Counted from the stretch's first letter, positions 1 to 8,572 are shown. The stretch: 64,000 bases of DNA from Sorangium cellulosum So ce56 (GCF_000067165.1 NC_010162.1:4546501-4610500), one strand, 5' to 3'. Notes: generated from the letters alone by a model not told the origin. Numbers and translations: made by a program.

Positions 1-1087
1 CGCGTCGTACCCGCTGCGCCGTGTCCGACATCTCTGCGGCTATCTCATGCATCGCCTCTTCGGGGTGCGTGTTGATGAGAGCGTCGATGCGCGCTGCGCG
101 CTGTTCTTCCTTCATGACCGAGCTGAGGATGCTCTCGAACGCATGCGTCTGGAATACGCGCCGTAGTGCATCGGCATGTGGCGAACGCATGCCTCGAACG
201 ACGACCACCGCAAGCTCGTCGCGTGTATATGCTCGCAGCTCGGAGCGTAGCCGCCGGAGGTGCGCGAAGTGCTCGCCGAGGATGACGCCCAGCGATGGAT
301 CGGCCTGTGCATGAGCGCGCACGCGGGCGACCGCACAGGCAACGCGGAGCTCGAGCTCGATCTCGGCGGCTGACAGCCGGCTGCCGGTGCGGCTCGCCAC
401 GTCGTACGTCGCGAAGGCGCTGGCGAGCTGCACGAGGGTTTCGCCCTGGGGCAGCTCGCCCTTGCCCTTCCGAATGGCCTGCAAGGTGCGCTTGTCCAGG
501 CGGGTGTCCCGGCGGAGGCGTTCCTGGGATAGGTCGCCTCTGCGCGCCCGGCGGACCAGATCGTCGTAGACGCCTTGGAGACCAGGTTGCTGGTACCACG
601 CCGGGATCGCCCCGAGAACGGGATGTAGGTCTCGGTACAGCACGAGGTACGCGGCGCACCGTACGAGGACATCGGCGAGCAGCCCGGTGTCTTGCAGGAG
701 CAACGAGAAGAACAATGCGTCGGCCGGGAGCGCGCTGGGATTCAACAGCCGTGCGAGCTCGTCCCATCGATCGAGCACGTCTTCCAGAGCGGCGGCCACG
801 AGCTCATTGTGGATGTGTATCTCGTTCGTCGTGAGGCTTCGCGCGGCGAGGTAGTCAGGGGTGAAGAGGGCTTCGATCAGCACGCGAACAACGACGGCCC
901 GCTTTTCGGAGCGAACCTGCGGCTCGTCTCCGAGGACGCGCTTGGCGGTGGCCGTGGACATGCCGCCAGGCCGATCCTGGATGCGCTCGCGCAGCCGGAA
1001 GGCTGAGGCCAGCAGGGCTAGGAGACCCCCGCGCATCGGCAAGGGTCCGGGGATGACAGGGGGGCTCATCACTTTGGCCTTGGGCAT
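1..1087 (-). CDS. Double helix-turn-helix (XRE-like) regulator, 3' end beyond window
   Basis: An uninterrupted minus-strand frame enters from the left edge and stays open for about 362 codons. Around residues 181-230 it reads as an XRE/Cro-type helix-turn-helix (SQERLRRDTRLDKRTLQAIR followed by KGKGELPQGETL), so DNA binding is likely. The N-terminal 50 residues look like a second, more divergent HTH (STATAKRVLRGDE). The helical middle part matches nothing I recognise. The start is uncertain: ATG at 1087 gives MPKAKVMSPPVIPG; ATGs at 1072, 1039 and 961 are in frame, and none has a strong Shine-Dalgarno. It lies next to the nuclease/ATPase genes at 2.4-7.4 kb but points away from them. A regulatory or phage-related role is inference. 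Confidence 0.6.
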   Translation of the reverse strand, partial: MPKAKVMSPPVIPGPLPMRGGLLALLASAFRLRERIQDRPGGMSTATAKRVLGDEPQVRSEKRAVVVRVLIEALFTPDYLAARSLTTNEIHIHNELVAAALEDVLDRWDELARLLNPSALPADALFFSLLLQDTGLLADVLVRCAAYLVLYRDLHPVLGAIPAWYQQPGLQGVYDDLVRRARRGDLSQERLRRDTRLDKRTLQAIRKGKGELPQGETLVQLASAFATYDVASRTGSRLSAAEIELELRVACAVARVRAHAQADPSLGVILGEHFAHLRRLRSELRAYTRDELAVVVVRGMRSPHADALRRVFQTHAFESILSSVMKEEQRAARIDALINTHPEEAMHEIAAEMSDTAQRVRR

Positions 1088-1110
1088 AGGTCGCGACGTC
1101 GAGACTCAGG

Positions 1111-1143
1111 GAGGCGCCCCAGCAAGGAGCACCGGGGCGCCTC
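1111..1143 (-). terminator. Hairpin terminator after the small minus-strand gene
   Basis: Perfect 10-bp inverted repeat (GAGGCGCCCC and GGGGCGCCTC) around a 13-nt loop. It begins 8 nt past the stop codon of the small gene at 1152-1316. There is no clear U-tract, so it may act as a terminator or as an mRNA 3'-end stabiliser. Confidence 0.55.
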
Positions 1144-1151
1144 CAATGCCG

Positions 1152-1316
1152 TCATTTCTTCGTGGGCTGCGACGCCTCGGGTTGCGGCGCAGGTGGGGGC
1201 GGCGGGTTGGGGTGGCCCTGGGCGATCCGGTTGTCCCGGTCGGCCCGGTACGCGTCGCTGGTGGGGTTCTTGGTGACGGACCGCTGATCGTTGGGGGTGG
1301 GCTTACTCTTGGACAT
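1152..1316 (-). CDS. Small conserved hypothetical protein (54 aa)
   Basis: A 54-residue, hydrophilic, Lys/Asn/Pro-rich protein starting MSKSKPTPNDQRSVTKNP, with a run of six prolines and a charged C-terminus (QPTKK). The start is well supported: AAAGGAGCG lies 6-7 nt upstream of the ATG at 1316. The NDQRS...KNP...AY.AD..NR core resembles short uncharacterised proteins annotated in many GC-rich proteobacteria. No membrane segment or catalytic motif is visible. A perfect hairpin directly follows the stop, supporting an independently transcribed unit. Confidence 0.6.
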   Translation of the reverse strand: MSKSKPTPNDQRSVTKNPTSDAYRADRDNRIAQGHPNPPPPPAPQPEASQPTKK

Positions 1317-2362
1317 GGGCGCTCCTTTCGATTCTCCGGGATGGCGGCCGTCCGTGAGGGCCGGCCGCAGGAGAAACATGCTTCCGCCCGCGGCACGGTG
1401 GCAGGGTGAAAACCGGGCTCATGAGGCGCGAGCGAGTCGGGGGCCGCTCGCCCGCCGGGGGATAGGGCTCGTGCATGGCCGTGCCGGTTCGCAGCCGAGG
1501 AAGGAGGGGGTCTCTAGGTCGCCGATGTAGGTTCGGTTCGCCATCGTACCCCACGGCACGCTCCTCTCCCTGGCCACAACCCCGCCCTCGCCCTACCCGG
1601 GGAGCGAGGCGCTCGCCGGATTCCTGCTGGCGCCGTACGTCGAGATGGCCGACGACCGGGCGCGATCCCGCCGGAGCGCCCCCGCCAGAAAGCTCGAGGC
1701 CGTCCCGGCGCCCCCGCCCTCGGCGGCGTAGAAAAGGCTTCCGCGCGCTCAAGGACGTGGAGATCTCGCTGCCTCCAGGCAAGCCGCTGGTGCTCATCGG
1801 CGAGAACGCCAGCGGCAAGAGAGCCTCCCTTGCCTCTCAGCTCGGGGATCGCCTCATCCAAGCAACGTCGCTCAAGCTGAGCTCCGCGACCTTGCGCGCG
1901 GCGCGCTTGTCGTGTGGATCTGGCCGCTCGACCTATGCGGTTCCTGACTCGTGCAGTCCGACCATACGAGCTCATTGACAGAACGGGCCTCATGTGATGG
2001 GGCAGGTCTTCCACGCCTGAAACGCCTGGGATCACCGCGACGTAGCACCATGCGAAGGCATCCTACCGTATGGCTGTATCCTGCCGAGCGTCCTGCTGCG
2101 CCGCGCCACGCTGCCCGAGGTGACGCGCGGGAGGCCGCCGCGCAGCCCGCGAGCGAAGCGACAGCCGTCGAGGTAGGCCGGCAGCCGCCAGGTGCTGACC
2201 CCCTCCCCACAATTCCAGCGACCGTACAGAATCGCGAAGGCTCGGTGTTGATTGTTGATTCGGCGCCGGCATAATCTGCCCTCGCCGGAGGCCGACCATG
2301 GCCACCCGACCATGAGGCCGTCCAGCGACCCGTGGAGGGCACAGCGAGGAGGAGCTAGGTAG
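1317..2362. other. Gene-poor stretch between the small gene and the nuclease pair
   Basis: About one kilobase with overlapping open frames in all phases but none with a credible start, ribosome site or recognisable protein family. The only protein-like signal is a P-loop fragment near 1736-1868, listed separately. Another short plus-strand stretch (about 1536-1730) reads as plausible protein but begins directly after an in-frame stop and ends at a stop. It probably holds decayed gene remnants. Confidence 0.5.
1736..1868 (+). pseudogene. Remnant of an AAA/ABC-type ATPase N-terminus
   Basis: The translation GFRALKDVEISLPPGKPLVLI followed by GENASGKRASL matches the start of OLD/RecF-like ATPases (F-R-x-L-x-D-x-x-I, then a Walker A usually written GENASGKSSLL). 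Here the Walker serine is replaced by Arg-Ala, and sense protein stops being recognisable after about 45 residues. There is no matching start codon, Walker B or signature motif. I read it as the decayed 5' end of an ATPase gene, fitting an accessory region. It could be coincidental similarity over a short span. Confidence 0.4.
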
Positions 2363-3082
2363 ATGACAATCTTCGCGTCGACGCCTGAAGCAGACGAGCC
2401 CCGGCTCGCCGGCCTCGCCGCGGAATGGCGCGCCATCGTGGCAAGGGAGCAGGAGAATTGCGTGGCGCAGGTCGCCGCGTGGGATGCAAAGCTCGCCGAG
2501 CTCCGCGCCGAGCAAGAGGCGCTCCTGAGGGGGGGCCGCTGGGTCGGCGGACCGGATGATCTCCTGAGCATCCTCGGGCAGAGCCGGCAGGAGCGGTATC
2601 ACTCTGCGCTGCTGGCGTGGCTGCTCGATCCCCAGGGGCGACATGGCTTCGGCGCTGGCTTCCTCGAGGCGTTGCTCCGCCGCTGCACGGCCGATCCGCC
2701 GAGGGCCGAGCTGGGCCGCGCCCGGCCCGCGCTCGAGGTGAGCCGGGGCAACGCCCGCGCCGATGTCGTCGTCGCTGGGCCTGGGCTCTGCCTCGTGCTC
2801 GAGAACAAGATCGATGCCCGTGAACAGCCCCAGCAATGCGATCGCCTGTATGAGAGCTTCTGTCACGCGCCGGGCGCGCTGTTCATCTTTCTGTCGCCAT
2901 CCGGACGAGCGCCCGTGACAGCCACGGGCGGCGCGTGGGAGGCGTTCACGCCGATGAGCTACGCCGATATCGCGGCGATGCTCCGCGACGCGCTCGCCTC
3001 GGCGCCGGGCAAGGGCGCGACGGCGCGTGGGCGCGAGGCCGCCTCCAACTATCTCGCCACCCTGGAGAGGGAGTTCCGATGA
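2363..3082 (+). CDS. PD-(D/E)XK nuclease superfamily protein
   Basis: A 239-residue protein with the layout of PF14281-type PD-(D/E)XK nucleases. Near residue 80 is HSALLAWLLDP followed by HGFGAGFL. The core is ARADVVV (acidic residue, about 132) followed by LVLENKIDAREQPQQCDRLY (about 145-165), which supplies E-x-K and the downstream Q/R positions. It should therefore be a metal-dependent DNA endonuclease. The N-terminal 70 residues are predicted helical and Glu/Ala-rich. The ATG follows AGGAGGAGCTAGGTAG. The 3' end overlaps the next gene by ATGA, implying translational coupling. Members are common in defence islands, but the exact role is unknown. Confidence 0.8.
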   Translation: MTIFASTPEADEPRLAGLAAEWRAIVAREQENCVAQVAAWDAKLAELRAEQEALLRGGRWVGGPDDLLSILGQSRQERYHSALLAWLLDPQGRHGFGAGFLEALLRRCTADPPRAELGRARPALEVSRGNARADVVVAGPGLCLVLENKIDAREQPQQCDRLYESFCHAPGALFIFLSPSGRAPVTATGGAWEAFTPMSYADIAAMLRDALASAPGKGATARGREAASNYLATLEREFR

Positions 3083-3684
3083 ACCGCATTGACGATCCGC
3101 GTGCCATATTCTACCTCCGGAACCAGGCGCTCATCGAGGAGTGGGCCGCCATCGGCGCGTCCGTCGCCGACCTCACGCACGCGTTTCTATGCTCGTGCGC
3201 CGACGGGATCGCCGAGCTTGCCTCCGAGCTCTCTCCAGACGTCGAAGTTTTCAAATTTCTGAAGGATGACGAGGACTGGCCGAAGATCCTGCTGGTCTTG
3301 CCAGGATGGTTCCCGTCGAGCGAAGGCGAGCTCGTCCGCGGGCCCGAGGTCGCCCCCAGGGTCGGGATCGGCCTGGAATGGAACAAGTCGAGACGCCTGA
3401 ACTTCACGACCGCGCCTGCTTGCGTCTTCACAGGTGTGTGGGTGGACATCGACATCGCCGGCGGCAAGGAGCTGTCGCGGAAGCTTCGCGCGGCCTTCGG
3501 AGAGGCCGGCCTCCTCAAGGAGCACAGGCTCACCTCCAGCCCCTGGTGGCCCGCATACCGCTACGAGACCGCGACAGGGGAGTACTGGAACGATCTCGAG
3601 CCCTACCGCGCACAGCTCATCGAGTCGGTGCGGTTCCACTGGACGGCGTTCGAGGCGCAGATCCGGAAAGTGCTGGCGACCTGA
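3079..3684 (+). CDS. Hypothetical partner of the PD-(D/E)XK nuclease
   Basis: A 201-residue protein whose ATG overlaps the nuclease stop codon, with GAGAGGGAG as its ribosome site inside the upstream gene. A same-frame extension further upstream is inside the nuclease and rejected. It is Trp-rich, soluble, and has alternating beta-like segments (VGIGLEWNKSRRLNFT, GVWVDIDIAGG) followed by a helical C-terminus. No catalytic signature is recognised. The tight coupling argues that the two proteins form one functional unit, perhaps a specificity, sensor or antidote subunit; that is inference from arrangement only. Confidence 0.65.
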   Translation: MNRIDDPRAIFYLRNQALIEEWAAIGASVADLTHAFLCSCADGIAELASELSPDVEVFKFLKDDEDWPKILLVLPGWFPSSEGELVRGPEVAPRVGIGLEWNKSRRLNFTTAPACVFTGVWVDIDIAGGKELSRKLRAAFGEAGLLKEHRLTSSPWWPAYRYETATGEYWNDLEPYRAQLIESVRFHWTAFEAQIRKVLAT

Positions 3685-4056
3685 GCGCACGGCGCGACGA
3701 ACGGGCTGAGACCGCCTGAAAGGCGCAGATCCATCGCGGCAGCCGGGGCGTGACGCGCTCATGACTGGTGCGCCGCGAGACCAACGCGGCAGGCTCCGTG
3801 AAGACGCGTAGCGCGTGCTTCGCCGTCATCACAACCTGAGCTTCACAGGATGGGGAACGCCGAGCGCCTTCGCGATCAGCTCGAACCCGGCTAGCCCCGC
3901 AGCGCCGTCGTTCCTGCCACCCGTCGTGGCGGTTGCATCCAGCGGCTCACGCGGAGCCCATGTGCGAGGATGCGCAACCGCGAGCGCCAGCGTCTCTGCG
4001 CCCTCCGCGATCTTGCGTGACCTCTCCACGGTCCGCTACCGTCGCAGCGCATCGTC
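3685..4056. other. Intergenic region before the McrB-like gene
   Basis: 372 bases without a supported gene. It begins with a degenerate copy of the repeat end seen elsewhere in the window (3694-3731). A 66-codon GTG-started minus-strand frame at 3829-4029 reads plausibly but lacks a ribosome site. The promoter of the ATPase/nuclease pair should lie here; no clear -35/-10 pair stands out. Confidence 0.45.
3694..3731 (+). repeat. Degenerate copy of the dispersed repeat end
   Basis: GACGAACGGGCTGAGACCGC then CTGAAAGGCGCAGATC closely parallels the left end of the element at 36151 (CAACAAACGGGTTGAAACCG then CCTGGAAAGCACAGAATT). The GCCAAG hairpin that normally follows is missing. It sits 10 nt after a stop codon, as intact copies do. 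Confidence 0.5.
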
Positions 4057-5784
4057 ATGCTGACCGACGAACAGCTCACCACCGTATGGAAGGGCTTCAC
4101 CCCACCTGCTGGGTGGGCGAAGTGGCAGAAAGACTACCTCGACTTCCTGCGCTGGGCGCGCGACATCCCCGAGTCCGAGCTGCGCACCGAAGCTGCGCAG
4201 AGGAAGCTCTGGAACGCCCGCGCGATCACCCCTGCCGGCTACGGCGACGCCATCAACATCGACGCGCTCCTCGCCGATCCCGAGTTCGTTGACACCATCG
4301 TCGGCCTCCGTGGGCGCGCCTTTTCGCCCGACGTCGCGGTCCGGGCCGCCGAGATCCAGGGCGAGTACGAGCGCATCCTCGGCATGGCCGTGGCGCGTGA
4401 GGTCAAGCCCAGGCCGCACGCCAAGCTCCAGCGGCTGGTCGGCGCGCTCGTGCCAGCCGAGCTGAGCTGCGTGCTCAGTTACGATGCCGCCCATCTCCTC
4501 CGGTACGTCGACGAGCATCGAGGGGCGACCGACGCGGCCGTTGTCGACGCTCTGCAGAAGATCTATCCCGCCTGGACCACCGCGGGGGTTCCCAACGATC
4601 TCCGGAACTGGAGCCTCTACCTCGGCCTGCTCAAGCGCGACCAAGACGGCGGCCTCCAGCTGACGGAGTACGGCGCTGCCCGGGCCGCCCGGCTTCCGAA
4701 GGAGCTCCCGAAGCCTCCGGCCGGGGAGATCATCGATACCAACCCCCCCGGGGGCACGACTGCCGTCGTGGCGAAGGAGATCCCGTATCCCGCCTTTGAC
4801 GCGATCCTCACGCACTTCAAGTCCGATCCGGAGATCGCCGACTTCGTCTTCGAAGACCGCCAGCTCGCGAGCCTCCACGCTGCGTGGCGCAGCAATCCAC
4901 GCAAGCGCTTCGTGCTCCTCTCCGGCCTCTCCGGCACCGGCAAGACCGCCGTCACCCTGTGTTATTCGCGCGCGGTCTGCGAGCTGATGGGGCTCTCCGT
5001 CTCCGAGCACCGGGAGATCGTCCCCGTCTCGCCCGACTGGCGGGATCCCTCGGGGCTGCTCGGCTACTTCAACGCACTGCACGCCAATCCGACCTTCCAG
5101 GCCGAGCCGGCGCTCCGCCTCGTCCTGCGCGCCGCCGCCGACCCGGGGCGCCCCTATTTCCTCGTCCTCGACGAGATGAACCTCGCCCGCGTCGAGCGCT
5201 ATTTCGCGCCGTTTCTCTCGGCCATGGAGACGGGCAAGGAGCTCGTGCTCCACGCCAATGGCGCCGAGGTCAACGACGTTCCGCCGCGCGTCCCCTGGCC
5301 GGCGAATCTCCACATCGCGGGCACCGTCAACATGGACGAGACGACCCATCCGTTCAGCGACAAGGTGCTGGACCGGGCCTTCACGCTCGAGTTCTGGGAC
5401 GTGGATCTCAAGCGCTTCTTCGAGCGCGCCGCGACCAAGAGCCCGGGCAAGCGGCTCCCGGACGTGGAGGCGGTGCTGCTCGAGCTGCACGGTGCCATGC
5501 GCACGGTCCGTCGTCACTTCGGCTACCGCACGGCCGGCGAGGTGCTCGCGTTCATGCACGCCGTCCCGGAGCTGGGCGGCGCGGCGCAAGAGACGTTCCT
5601 CGACCAGGCCGTGTTCTCGAAGGTGCTGCCGCGCCTGCGCGGCGAGGACACGCCGGCGTTCAAGGGCGCGCTCGAGACCCTCCAGGGGATCTGCAAGCGC
5701 CGCGGCCTCACCATGTGCGAGGCCAAGCTCGCGACGATGATGGAGCTGCTCAAGCGCACGGGCGTGACCCGGTTCTGGGCATGA
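4057..5784 (+). CDS. McrB-like AAA+ ATPase/GTPase of a type IV restriction-like pair
   Basis: A 575-residue protein. The C-terminal half is an AAA+ domain of the McrB/MoxR group: Walker A GLSGTGKT at about 290, Walker B YFLVLDEMNLARVERYFAPF at about 367, and the McrB-type NMDETTHPFSDKVLDRA stretch with sensor/arginine finger at about 425. In McrBC-type systems this subunit couples NTP hydrolysis to translocation for the nuclease partner. The N-terminal 250 residues are unrelated to the EVE/DUF3578 domains I know; residues about 145-215 resemble a winged helix. That part would be expected to recognise the target. The stop overlaps the next start by ATGA. The ATG has only a weak ribosome site. 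Confidence 0.8.
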   Translation: MLTDEQLTTVWKGFTPPAGWAKWQKDYLDFLRWARDIPESELRTEAAQRKLWNARAITPAGYGDAINIDALLADPEFVDTIVGLRGRAFSPDVAVRAAEIQGEYERILGMAVAREVKPRPHAKLQRLVGALVPAELSCVLSYDAAHLLRYVDEHRGATDAAVVDALQKIYPAWTTAGVPNDLRNWSLYLGLLKRDQDGGLQLTEYGAARAARLPKELPKPPAGEIIDTNPPGGTTAVVAKEIPYPAFDAILTHFKSDPEIADFVFEDRQLASLHAAWRSNPRKRFVLLSGLSGTGKTAVTLCYSRAVCELMGLSVSEHREIVPVSPDWRDPSGLLGYFNALHANPTFQAEPALRLVLRAAADPGRPYFLVLDEMNLARVERYFAPFLSAMETGKELVLHANGAEVNDVPPRVPWPANLHIAGTVNMDETTHPFSDKVLDRAFTLEFWDVDLKRFFERAATKSPGKRLPDVEAVLLELHGAMRTVRRHFGYRTAGEVLAFMHAVPELGGAAQETFLDQAVFSKVLPRLRGEDTPAFKGALETLQGICKRRGLTMCEAKLATMMELLKRTGVTRFWA

Positions 5785-7367
5785 GCCTTCAAGTCCGCGA
5801 CGCGGACGGCCTGGACCAGCACATCGTCGACGGCGTCCTGCACCTCGAAGAGGCGAGGACCTACCACGTCGACGCGCCTCCTGGTGCCGGCGCGCCGCGG
5901 GCGTGGCTCGGACCGCTGGAGCTGCCCTGGAGCCAGGAGCGCGGGTCGTTCACGCTCGAGGTGGGCCACTGGGTCGGCTCGGCGGTGCTCAAGGTGGCGC
6001 ACGACGCCCAGGAGACGGAGGTCGCCGTCCAGGTGGCCCCGCGCGATGAGAAGCTCTCCGACGGGGCATGGCTCGCGCTCCTCGCGGACCTGGAGGCGTG
6101 GTCGCCAGGCCTGGCTATCGGCCTCGAGGGCGGCGGCGTCGGCGCCGTCCAGTCGGAGGGCACCACGGCGACTGTTTTAGCCACAGCGCTGCTGCCGCTG
6201 GTGCCGGCGCTCGTCCGCGCCGTTCAGGCCATCGCCGCGGCGCCGCGGGAGCTCGCGGCATCCACGCGCGAGGACGTCCCGTTGCGAGGCGTGCGTCGCG
6301 CGGATCGGGAGACGCTCCACTGGCTGGCGAGGCATCCGGCGGCTGCACGTGCGGTGGATCCCTGGTTGGCTGCTCACGCCGGCGAGCAGGACCCGTACGT
6401 GCCGCAGGACATAACGCACGAGACCGTCGATCACTCGGTGAACCGCTACGTTGCCTGGCTCGTCGGGCGGGTGGCTCGCGTGCTCGGCGACCTCAGCGTC
6501 GTGCTTGGCGACGCCGCGGTCAAACGACGCCTGCAGCCGGACACCGCGCAATGGTGCCGTGCACGAGCTCGCGCGGCCGCAGGCGCGGCGGACGAGCTGT
6601 CAACCACGCTGCGACGGACGTTTCTCGGGTCGCTGACGCCCATGCCCGTCACCGAGGCCGCGCTCCTTGCGGTGCAGGACGATCCTGTCTACGCCCGCGC
6701 CCACGCGCTGGCTCGGCCCTTCCTGTCGCCGCGATTCCGCCTGCGCGAGTCGCTGGCCGGCGGTGAAGCCCCGGTGCGCCCGAGCTTCGAGCTTTACGAG
6801 CTGTGGACACTGCTCGCCGTCCAGCGGGCGCTCGCCGGGATCCTCGACGGGTGGACGTGGACCTGGAAGCAGGGGAGGGAGAACGATCTGCTCGCCGGCT
6901 TCGGGACGGGGGCCGCGTTCACCGCGAGGCGTCCGAACGACGGGGCGCGGCTCGAACTCCGGTACAATATGACGTTCCCCGGATACCTCGCCCGGGGGAC
7001 CTCGGACCGATATAGCATCTCCGGCGAGCGTCGACCCGACATCGTGATCTCGTTCGAGTCACCAGATGAGCCGCATTCGTGGATTTGTCTGGACGCCAAG
7101 TACCGGGTACGTCGTCAGGCGCTCGCGGATTCCTTCGCCTCGCTCCACATTTATCGTGACGCGCTGAGGTGGGAGACATTTGGCGGTCGATGCAGCGGCG
7201 GGCTGCTCCTCGTCCCAGCCATCGATCCCGAATGTCAGCCTTGGTTCGCGGGCGAGTTCCGCGAGCGGTTCGGCATCGGGGCCTGGCGGCTGACGCCCGG
7301 GGAGCCACCGGACCTCGATCTGGCGAGGCTCATTCTCGCTATGGGAGGTCAAGCCGTCCGAGCGTAG
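5781..7367 (+). CDS. DUF2357-type PD-(D/E)XK nuclease, McrC-like partner
   Basis: A 528-residue protein translationally coupled (ATGA) to the McrB-like ATPase. The C-terminal part has the PD-(D/E)XK core: RPDIVISFE at about 417 and ICLDAKYRVRR at about 435, giving the D...D-x-K triad of the PF04411/DUF2357 group. A conserved YELWTLLAVQ segment precedes it. The N-terminal region looks beta-rich and the centre helical, with NRYVAWLVGRV typical of this family. By analogy with McrC it should be the DNA-cleaving subunit, loaded by the ATPase. The earlier in-frame start inside the ATPase gene is a reading-frame shadow. Function as antiviral restriction is inferred from family and neighbours. Confidence 0.8.
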   Translation: MSLQVRDADGLDQHIVDGVLHLEEARTYHVDAPPGAGAPRAWLGPLELPWSQERGSFTLEVGHWVGSAVLKVAHDAQETEVAVQVAPRDEKLSDGAWLALLADLEAWSPGLAIGLEGGGVGAVQSEGTTATVLATALLPLVPALVRAVQAIAAAPRELAASTREDVPLRGVRRADRETLHWLARHPAAARAVDPWLAAHAGEQDPYVPQDITHETVDHSVNRYVAWLVGRVARVLGDLSVVLGDAAVKRRLQPDTAQWCRARARAAAGAADELSTTLRRTFLGSLTPMPVTEAALLAVQDDPVYARAHALARPFLSPRFRLRESLAGGEAPVRPSFELYELWTLLAVQRALAGILDGWTWTWKQGRENDLLAGFGTGAAFTARRPNDGARLELRYNMTFPGYLARGTSDRYSISGERRPDIVISFESPDEPHSWICLDAKYRVRRQALADSFASLHIYRDALRWETFGGRCSGGLLLVPAIDPECQPWFAGEFRERFGIGAWRLTPGEPPDLDLARLILAMGGQAVRA

Positions 7368-7549
7368 GCGCCAGCGGCGGGGGCAGGCCGGGCCGCCACA
7401 ACCGCTCTCGCGGGGAACGCCGCCGCGCACGCCCCACTGCGCAGCTCCGGCCGCGCCGCTGTCAGCCCGTCGTCTCCGGCGCCTGCTCACCGCGCGACGC
7501 CGCGCCCTGTCGCGCTCGCCCGCGACGACCGCCCCGCCGCCGCTTCGCC

Positions 7550-8572
7550 TCAGTCGAGCCCGATCACCACCTTGCCGAAGTGCTTCCCCGCGGCGAGCTT
7601 CGCGAGCGCCTCGTTCGCCCGCTCGATCGGAAAGACCTCATCGACCACCGGCCGGATCCCGTGCAGCTCGAGCGCCGCCCCGAGCTCCACGGTCGCCTGC
7701 CGCGACCCGACCACGGTCCCCTCGACGCGGATCGCCCGGAACAGGATCGGCATCGGATCGATCTGGCTCCCAACCCCGCTGAGCAGCCCGATCAAGCTCA
7801 CCACGCCCCCCGTCTTCACCGCCTGCATCGATCGCGGCAGCGTCCCCGCGCCGCCCACCTCGATCACCCGGTCCACCCCTTCGCCCCCCGTCAGCCGCAG
7901 CACCTCCTCGTGCCACTCCGGCTGCTTCCGGTAGTCGATCGCCTCGGTCACGCCGAGCGCGCGCAGCCGCTCGATCTTCGCCGCGCTGGACGACGTGGCG
8001 AGCACCCGCAGCCCCGCCGCGCGCGCCAGCTGCGCGGCGAACAGCGACACCCCGCCGGTCCCCTGGACAAGCACCGTCTCCCCCGGCGCCGGCCGCGGCC
8101 CCGACTCGAACAGCGCCGTCCACGCCGTCACCCCGGCGCACGTCAGCGTCGCCGCCTCGTTGAACCCGAGGTGCGCCGGCGCGCGGACGATCGCGTCCTC
8201 CCCGAACACCACCAGCTCCGCGAGCACCCCGTCGTTCCCGCCCGCGCCGAGCGTCGTGGTGCGGTACTCCCCGCGGAACGGCCCCGAGGCCCACGTCGGG
8301 AAGAACGTCGAGATCACGCGATCTCCCTCCTTCCAGCGCCGCACGCCCGCTCCGATCGCGACCACCTCGCCCGCCGCGTCGCTCAGCGGGACAAGCTCGT
8401 CCTTGCGCTCCCCGCCGTACCGGCCGCGCACGACCATGAGGTCACGGTAGTTGATCGACGCGGCGCGGACGCGCACGAGCACCTGCCCCGGACCGGGCTT
8501 GGGCGCAGGGCGCTCGGCGAGCGTCCATGCGTCCGACTCCGAGGCGTTCTTCCGAATGATGACGGTCTTCAT
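7550..8572 (-). CDS. Zinc-independent MDR-family NAD(P)H oxidoreductase
   Basis: A 340-residue medium-chain dehydrogenase/reductase. The GroES-like domain (VLVRVRAASINYRDL, residues about 30-45) is followed by a Rossmann domain with VLVQGTGGVSLFAAQLA at about 160. The catalytic-zinc cysteine pattern and four-Cys structural zinc loop are absent, which fits the quinone-oxidoreductase/enoyl-reductase-like branch. The start at 8572 is set by GGAGGA 7 nt upstream; an upstream in-frame extension lacks one. It is divergent from a LysR regulator across about 100 bp containing a palindromic operator, so it is probably that regulator's target. Confidence 0.85.
   Translation of the reverse strand: MKTVIIRKNASESDAWTLAERPAPKPGPGQVLVRVRAASINYRDLMVVRGRYGGERKDELVPLSDAAGEVVAIGAGVRRWKEGDRVISTFFPTWASGPFRGEYRTTTLGAGGNDGVLAELVVFGEDAIVRAPAHLGFNEAATLTCAGVTAWTALFESGPRPAPGETVLVQGTGGVSLFAAQLARAAGLRVLATSSSAAKIERLRALGVTEAIDYRKQPEWHEEVLRLTGGEGVDRVIEVGGAGTLPRSMQAVKTGGVVSLIGLLSGVGSQIDPMPILFRAIRVEGTVVGSRQATVELGAALELHGIRPVVDEVFPIERANEALAKLAAGKHFGKVVIGLD

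Noticed and set aside
1..1000. Several long open frames on both strands (for example 295-834 plus and 112-672 minus)
   Set aside because: They are shadows of the HTH gene in other phases: composition is dominated by Arg, Pro and Ser, with no family resemblance.
1475..2571. Overlapping minus- and plus-strand frames of 100-180 codons
   Set aside because: No ribosome sites, no motifs, Arg/Ala-rich composition typical of GC-rich non-coding phases. Only the short P-loop fragment was kept.
3829..4029. 66-codon minus-strand frame (MERSRKIAEGAETLALA...)
   Set aside because: Reads plausibly but has a GTG start without ribosome site and lies in the expected promoter of the ATPase gene; too weak to list as a gene.
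4036..5589. 517-codon minus-strand frame opposite the ATPase gene
   Set aside because: Antisense shadow rich in Arg, Glu, Gly and Val; the opposite strand has clear Walker and McrB motifs.
4884..5780. Upstream extension of the nuclease reading frame inside the ATPase gene
   Set aside because: The extension is Arg/Pro-rich shadow sequence; the ATGA overlap at 5781 gives the true start.
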